Source of the DNA: an uncultured Anaerovibrio sp.
GTDB taxonomy: Bacteria; Bacillota; Negativicutes; Selenomonadales; Selenomonadaceae
Direction of reading: 5' to 3'
NCBI GenBank assembly: GCA_902785445.1
Contig: CACZYN010000041.1
Span: forward strand, 1 to 10,374
Length of the DNA stretch: 10,374 nucleotides
The notes under the pieces were generated by a model, which saw only the letters and a list, made by a program, of their open reading frames with translations, did no database searches and was not told the origin of the DNA. Numbering within the stretch: the first letter of the stretch is position 1; each line of letters starts with the position of its first letter. Position numbers and translations under genes: made by a program. Below, piece by piece: positions 6,222-10,374 of this stretch.

Positions 6222-7901
6222 ATGGATAAGGAATTATTGGCTAAATATCATCAATGGCAGGAACAGGCAGTATTAGATCCGGATCTGTCGGCAGAATTGG
6301 CTAAGATGGATGAGACTGCCGTGGAGGATGCCTTTTACCGGGAACTGGCCTTTGGTACCGGTGGCCTTAGGGGCATTATTGGGGCCGGAACCAATCGGAT
6401 GAATGTCTATACTGTGGCCAAGGCATCCCAAGGCTTGGCAGATTACCTTAATAAGCATTATGACCACCCCGCGGTGGCCATCGGTTATGACAGCCGTATT
6501 AAATCTGACCGGTTTGCCCAGGTGGCAGCCGGAGCGTTGGCAGCCAACGGTATTCAAGTACATATTTGGCCCCAGCTGATGCCAGTACCTACCGTGTCCT
6601 TTGCGGTGCGCTATCTTGGTGCGGCAGCGGGGGTAATGATCACCGCCAGTCATAATCCAGCCAAGTACAACGGCTATAAGGTGTACGGTGACGACGGTTG
6701 CCAGATTACCACTGGGGCAGCCGGGGAAATTCTGGCGGAAATCGACAAGTTGGATATATTTCATGATGTAACTATGACCAGCTTCAAAGAGGGGATGGCT
6801 TCCGGGCAAATCAATTATATAGCAGAAGAAGTATATACGGCCTTCATTGCGGAGATAAAAAGGCAGTCTGTGTTGGGTGAAACGAAAATTGATCGGAACG
6901 TGGCTATTTGCTACACTCCACTGAATGGTGCCGGATTAAAGCCGGTGATCCGGGCTCTTACAGAGGGCGGCTATACCAATATTACCGTGGTACCGGAGCA
7001 AAAAGTGCCGGACGGCAATTTCCCTACTTGTCCGTACCCTAATCCGGAAATTAAGGAAGCAATGGCTTTGGGCATGGACTGTGCCCGCCTGTGCAACGCG
7101 GACCTTCTGCTGGCCACGGACCCGGATTGCGACCGGGTGGGCATTGCAGTAAAGGATGCGCAGGGAGAGTATGTGCTTTTATCTGGTAACGAGACGGGGA
7201 TTCTGCTGCTGGATTATATTTGCAGTCGTCGCCAGGCCAATGGCACTATGCCAGCTCACCCAGTGATGATTAAGACCATTGTTACCATGGACTTGGGGGA
7301 ACGGATTGCAGCCCGCTACGGGGTAGAAACCAAGAATGTTCTCACGGGCTTTAAGTTTATTGGGGAGCAGATTGGTCTGATGGAGCAAGCTGGCCGGGAC
7401 CAGGACTATATTTTTGGCTTTGAGGAAAGCTATGGCTATCTTACGGGACCTTATGTCAGGGACAAGGACGGGGTCAATGCGGCCTTTATGATTTGTGAAA
7501 TGTTTGCCTATTATAAGTCCCAGGGAATCAGCTTGCTGGCTAAGTTAAGTGAATTGTACGGGGAATATGGTTATTCCTTGAATACGCTGCATTCTTATCA
7601 GTTTGATGGGGCGGCGGGTTTTACGAAAATGCAGGAGATTATGGCAAAATTCCGCCAGGGGCTGACCGCCCTTGCGGGGCAACCAGTGGTTAAGGTATTG
7701 GATTATGCCCAGGGATTGGACGGTTTGCCTAAGTCCGATGTGCTGAAATTCCTGCTGGAGGGTAATTCATCAGTGGTGGTACGGCCATCGGGTACGGAGC
7801 CCAAGCTAAAGGCCTATATCAGCGTTTCTGCTGCCAGTCAGGAATGCGCCGTGCAGCTGGAACAACAGATAACGGCCGAACTGAACCAATATTTTAGGTA
7901 A
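6222..7901 (+). CDS. Phosphoglucomutase / phosphomannomutase (alpha-D-phosphohexomutase)
   Basis: 559 residues, the length of the PgcA-like group of the phosphohexomutase superfamily. It interconverts hexose 6-phosphate and hexose 1-phosphate through a phosphoserine and a 1,6-bisphosphate intermediate. All four active-site loops are intact: catalytic Ser143 in TASHNP, the magnesium loop DPDCDR (Asp300, 302, 304), the sugar-binding loop GFEESYG (Glu401-Glu402), and the phosphate-binding loop RPSGTEPK (about 521-528). The early FGTGGLRG is also typical. Family homologs act on glucose, mannose or both. Because manC and a mannose-6-phosphate isomerase follow directly, a phosphomannomutase role here is a reasonable inference, but phosphoglucomutase is equally consistent with the sequence. 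Purine-rich AGGGGATAGG at 6211-6220 is close to the ATG. It ends in tandem TAA stops, 15 bases before manC. Confidence 0.92.
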   Translation: MDKELLAKYHQWQEQAVLDPDLSAELAKMDETAVEDAFYRELAFGTGGLRGIIGAGTNRMNVYTVAKASQGLADYLNKHYDHPAVAIGYDSRIKSDRFAQVAAGALAANGIQVHIWPQLMPVPTVSFAVRYLGAAAGVMITASHNPAKYNGYKVYGDDGCQITTGAAGEILAEIDKLDIFHDVTMTSFKEGMASGQINYIAEEVYTAFIAEIKRQSVLGETKIDRNVAICYTPLNGAGLKPVIRALTEGGYTNITVVPEQKVPDGNFPTCPYPNPEIKEAMALGMDCARLCNADLLLATDPDCDRVGIAVKDAQGEYVLLSGNETGILLLDYICSRRQANGTMPAHPVMIKTIVTMDLGERIAARYGVETKNVLTGFKFIGEQIGLMEQAGRDQDYIFGFEESYGYLTGPYVRDKDGVNAAFMICEMFAYYKSQGISLLAKLSELYGEYGYSLNTLHSYQFDGAAGFTKMQEIMAKFRQGLTALAGQPVVKVLDYAQGLDGLPKSDVLKFLLEGNSSVVVRPSGTEPKLKAYISVSAASQECAVQLEQQITAELNQYFR

Positions 7902-7916
7902 TAAGGGAGATTTATT

Positions 7917-9230
7917 ATGAACATTATTCTGCTGTCAGGTGGGTCTGGTACCAGATTGTGGCCATTGTCCAACGACATTCGCTCCAAGCAATTTATCAAG
8001 ATATTTAAAAACGATAATAACGAATACGAATCCATGGTGCAGCGGGTTTATCGCCAAATAAAGTCCGTGGATCCCCAGGGAACCGTGACTATTGCCACCT
8101 CTCGGGAACAGCTTTCCTTAATTAAGAATCAGCTGGGCTCCGATGTGGGGGTGTCCATTGAACCATGCCGTCGGGATACCTTTCCGGCAATCGTTTTAGC
8201 CAGTGCTTATTTGGCTGATGTCCAGGGGGTAAATCTTGATGAACCGGTGGTGGTATGCCCGGTAGACCCTTACGTGGATGACAGTTATTTTGCTGCCTTG
8301 AGCCAGCTTAGCCAACAGGCGGCCAAGGGAGAGGCCAATTTGGTTCTCATGGGTATTGAACCTACTTATCCTAGCAAGAAGTATGGTTATATAATCCCAA
8401 CAAGTGCAGAGACAACTAGCCTGGTATCCACCTTCAAGGAAAAACCAGACGTGGAAACCGCCCAAAAATATATTGATCAGGGTGCCCTGTGGAATGGCGG
8501 TGTATTTGCTTATAAACTGGGCTATGTATTGGAAAAGGCCCATTCCATGCTGGATTTTGATGATTACCATGACTTGTTTGCCCAATATGTCAATTTGGAA
8601 AAAATTAGTTTTGACTACGCTGTGGTGGAGAAAGAAGCTAAAATTCAGGTACAGCGCTACAGTGGTCAGTGGAAGGATGTGGGCACCTGGAACACCCTTA
8701 CGGAGTCCATGGATGAAACCATCCTGGGTAAGGGCATGATGAATGAAAAGTGCCAGAACGTGCATATTCTCAACGATACCGGTTTGCCAATTTTGGCCAT
8801 GGGCCTGCATGATGTGGTGATTTCGGTGAGTCCCGATGGCATATTGGTGGCGGACAAGGATGATAGCGGCAATATCAAGCCTTTTGTGCAGAAGCTGGAG
8901 CAACGGGCCATGTTTGCCGAGAAGTCCTGGGGTAGCTATCGGGTGTTGGATGTGGATGATACCAGCCAGACCATCAAGGTGGAGCTTAAGGCTGGCAAGA
9001 ACATGAATTATCACAATCATAAGAACCGTGATGAAGTATGGGTGGTTTTGTCCGGTCAGGGACGCACCCTGGTGGATGGTATGGAGCAGAACATTCATCC
9101 CGGGGATGTGGTAACCATGGAGGCTGGCTGCCGGCACACGGTGTTTGCCGATAGCGAGCTGAAAATGATTGAGGTACAGCTGGGCCGGGGCATCAGCGTG
9201 GAAGACAAGGAGAAGTTCGAATTGGAATGA
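7917..9230 (+). CDS. manC: Mannose-1-phosphate guanylyltransferase with C-terminal cupin domain
   Basis: 437 residues, slightly shorter than the 460-480 of proteobacterial ManC/AlgA. The N-terminal nucleotidyltransferase domain has the pyrophosphorylase signature GGSGTRLWPLS (8-18) with Lys24 in SKQF. VCPVDPYV at the metal/nucleotide site, FKEKPD, WNGGVFAYK and DVGTWNT follow. It makes GDP-mannose from mannose 1-phosphate and GTP. The C-terminal half (from about residue 340) is a mannose-6-phosphate isomerase type II-like cupin: SWGSYRVLD, NYHNHKNRDEVWVVL with His366, His368 and Glu373, and GCRHTV with His407, so the metal ligands are present. It may be bifunctional, but a dedicated isomerase gene follows, so the cupin activity is uncertain. 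Shine-Dalgarno AGGGAG at 7904-7909 supports the start. The stop overlaps the next ATG (ATGA). Confidence 0.9.
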   Translation: MNIILLSGGSGTRLWPLSNDIRSKQFIKIFKNDNNEYESMVQRVYRQIKSVDPQGTVTIATSREQLSLIKNQLGSDVGVSIEPCRRDTFPAIVLASAYLADVQGVNLDEPVVVCPVDPYVDDSYFAALSQLSQQAAKGEANLVLMGIEPTYPSKKYGYIIPTSAETTSLVSTFKEKPDVETAQKYIDQGALWNGGVFAYKLGYVLEKAHSMLDFDDYHDLFAQYVNLEKISFDYAVVEKEAKIQVQRYSGQWKDVGTWNTLTESMDETILGKGMMNEKCQNVHILNDTGLPILAMGLHDVVISVSPDGILVADKDDSGNIKPFVQKLEQRAMFAEKSWGSYRVLDVDDTSQTIKVELKAGKNMNYHNHKNRDEVWVVLSGQGRTLVDGMEQNIHPGDVVTMEAGCRHTVFADSELKMIEVQLGRGISVEDKEKFELE

Positions 9231-10216
9231 TGAACAATAAACCTTTTATGTTGCGGCCCACGGGTAAGGATTACATCTGGGGCGGTCGCCGCTTAAACGA
9301 TGATTTTGCCAAGAATATAGATATGACACCTTTGGCGGAAACTTGGGAATGCTCCACTCATCCGGATGGACCATCCTTTGCGGTGGGGGGAGAATTTGCC
9401 GGCAAATCCCTTCAGGAAATATTGCAGCAGCATCCGGAATATCTGGGGACACATCCCCGGACCCAAGGTGAGCTGCCTATATTAATCAAATTCATTGATG
9501 CAAAAAATGACTTGTCAGTGCAGGTGCATCCCGATGATGACTACGCCCGGGAATTTGAAAACGGACAGCTGGGAAAAACGGAAATGTGGTATGTGCTGGA
9601 CGCTCGGCCAGATTCCCAGTTGGTATATGGCTTAAGCCATGATGTAAGTGCCGAGGTTCTGCGTAAAAGCATTACTAAGGGCACTGTGGAAAAGTATCTG
9701 CAAAAAGTACCTATCCAGCAGGATGATGTATTTTACATCGAAGCGGGAACCATTCATGCTATCGGGGCTGGGGCCTTGGTGGCAGAAATTCAGGAAAGCT
9801 CCAACCTCACCTATCGGCTCTATGATTACGACCGGATGGATAAGGCGGGCAATAAACGTCCTTTACACGTGGATAAGGCCTTGGCGGTGGCCAATCTTAA
9901 GGCGGCCAGTCAACCCCGTCAACCTATTCGTTGTCTGAAATATCGTCAGGGCTGTGCCACGGAGTTATTGTGCCGCTGCAAGTATTTTGAAGTGCATCGG
10001 ATGCTCGTTAATACGGAGCGGGTTAAACAGCTGGTGGAATATTGGGCAGATGAAACCTCCTTTCGAGTGCTTTTATGTACTAATGGTTGCGGGACGCTAT
10101 TTATGGATAGTGGGGAATACATAGAAGTATTCCGGGGCGATTGCATATTCTTCCCTGCTAACTCCGCCACTGTCAAAATCCACGGGAAACTACAATTTCT
10201 GGATATAAGAGGGTGA
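9227..10216 (+). CDS. manA: Mannose-6-phosphate isomerase, class I
   Basis: 329 residues, close to the 315 or so of the short Firmicutes ManA/Pmi proteins. A zinc enzyme that interconverts fructose 6-phosphate and mannose 6-phosphate. The N terminus has LRPTGKDYIWGGRRL, then AETWECSTHPDGPS. The zinc ligands are all visible: Gln99 and His101 in SVQVHPDD, Glu119 in GKTEMWY, and His177 in GTIHAIG. EIQESSNLTYRLYDYDR is the sugar-phosphate site with its conserved Arg. A small beta-rich C-terminal domain follows. Start: ATG 9227 overlaps the manC stop in ATGATG; the second ATG at 9230 is also possible. The nearest Shine-Dalgarno (AAGGAG, 9207-9212) is rather far, so coupling to manC is likely. Direct neighbours make it the entry step from glycolysis to GDP-mannose. 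Confidence 0.94.
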   Translation: MMNNKPFMLRPTGKDYIWGGRRLNDDFAKNIDMTPLAETWECSTHPDGPSFAVGGEFAGKSLQEILQQHPEYLGTHPRTQGELPILIKFIDAKNDLSVQVHPDDDYAREFENGQLGKTEMWYVLDARPDSQLVYGLSHDVSAEVLRKSITKGTVEKYLQKVPIQQDDVFYIEAGTIHAIGAGALVAEIQESSNLTYRLYDYDRMDKAGNKRPLHVDKALAVANLKAASQPRQPIRCLKYRQGCATELLCRCKYFEVHRMLVNTERVKQLVEYWADETSFRVLLCTNGCGTLFMDSGEYIEVFRGDCIFFPANSATVKIHGKLQFLDIRG

Positions 10217-10236
10217 AGCCTTCTTCATTGCTTTAC

Positions 10237-10372
10237 GCCAGCTGGAAGTCTAACGGGGCACGCTCTCGCTCGAGACAGATTGCCTAGTGGTACTAAGCTC
10301 GCCCGGCGCTAACGCTAGTGCTCACTAAGTGCCAAGGCAATCTGATGTCCCCTTATAGACTCTCCATCTGGC
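10237..10372. repeat. Large imperfect inverted-repeat element with nested hairpins
   Basis: The non-coding end of the window folds back on itself over about 136 bases. Outer arms pair in blocks: GCCAG (10237-10241) with CTGGC (10368-10372), TGGA with TCCA (10363-10366), AGTCTA (10247-10252) with TAGACT (10356-10361), and GGGG (10255-10258) with CCCC (10349-10352). A perfect 9-bp inner stem joins CAGATTGCC (10276-10284) to GGCAATCTG (10336-10344). Between outer and inner stems is a small TCTC-GCTC-GAGA hairpin (10264-10275). The apex has GGTACT with AGTGCC (10289-10294, 10329-10334) and GCGCT with AGTGC (10306-10310, 10317-10321). It starts 20 bases after the manA stop. It has no T-run inside the window and no reading frame, and the right end may be cut off. 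It could be a dispersed palindromic repeat, a non-autonomous element, or a structured 3' UTR. Confidence 0.65.
10285..10329. repeat. Two near-identical direct repeats in the apex of the palindrome
   Basis: TAGTG-gt-ACTAAG at 10285-10297 recurs as TAGTG-ctc-ACTAAG at 10316-10329, about 31 bases on. Each unit is itself a small palindrome (TAGT with ACTA), so alternative foldings of the apex are possible. Confidence 0.5.
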
Positions 10373-10374
10373 TT

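Noticed and set aside
8196..9137. Long minus-strand open frame of about 313 codons opposite manC
   Set aside because: It lies wholly inside the well-supported manC gene, has a His- and Ile-rich composition typical of a reverse shadow, and shows no recognisable motif.
1..10374. CRISPR array, tRNA or rRNA gene, insertion sequence or prophage
   Set aside because: No regularly spaced repeats, no tRNA-like cloverleaf seen in the gaps, no transposase or phage protein; the gene content is housekeeping.

Overview
The window reads as a compact, gene-dense stretch of a low-to-middle-GC anaerobic Firmicute. The evidence is a DegS-type kinase, ribonuclease M5, a clostridial-style thymidylate kinase, a stand-alone four-cysteine TSCPD protein and a desulfoferrodoxin. 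A Negativicutes-like or clostridial host is an inference and cannot be fixed from sequence alone. All ten supported genes lie on the + strand, and the left edge cuts into the first one.

Region 1 (1-5614) looks like one long transcription unit: a DegS-like sensor kinase (partial), an Orn/Lys/Arg decarboxylase-family PLP enzyme, thymidylate kinase, ribonuclease M5 (5S rRNA maturation), KsgA (16S rRNA dimethylation), a small TSCPD protein of unknown function and a PHP-domain phosphatase of the histidinol-phosphatase type. Gaps are short, the rnmV/ksgA stop and start overlap in ATGA, and I see no intrinsic terminator inside. The unit mixes nucleotide metabolism and rRNA maturation, as the yaaO-tmk and rnmV-ksgA neighbourhoods do in other Firmicutes.

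Region 2 (5615-6181) holds a desulfoferrodoxin (superoxide reductase) gene that appears to be its own unit. It has a -10-like element and a 9-bp inverted repeat upstream, and a strong intrinsic terminator downstream. The next operon's promoter is embedded in that terminator.

Region 3 (6182-10216) is a sugar-nucleotide operon: a phosphoglucomutase/phosphomannomutase, a ManC-type mannose-1-phosphate guanylyltransferase with a C-terminal cupin, and a class I mannose-6-phosphate isomerase. Together they could carry fructose-6-phosphate to GDP-mannose (ManA, then the mutase, then ManC), for surface polysaccharide or glycosylation.

Region 4 (10217-10374) is non-coding. It holds a large imperfect inverted-repeat structure with nested hairpins, reaching the right edge. 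It is the least explained sequence in the window and the best candidate for an undescribed repeat or structured RNA. The protein-coding content is otherwise fairly conventional; I do not see a new defence or mobile system.
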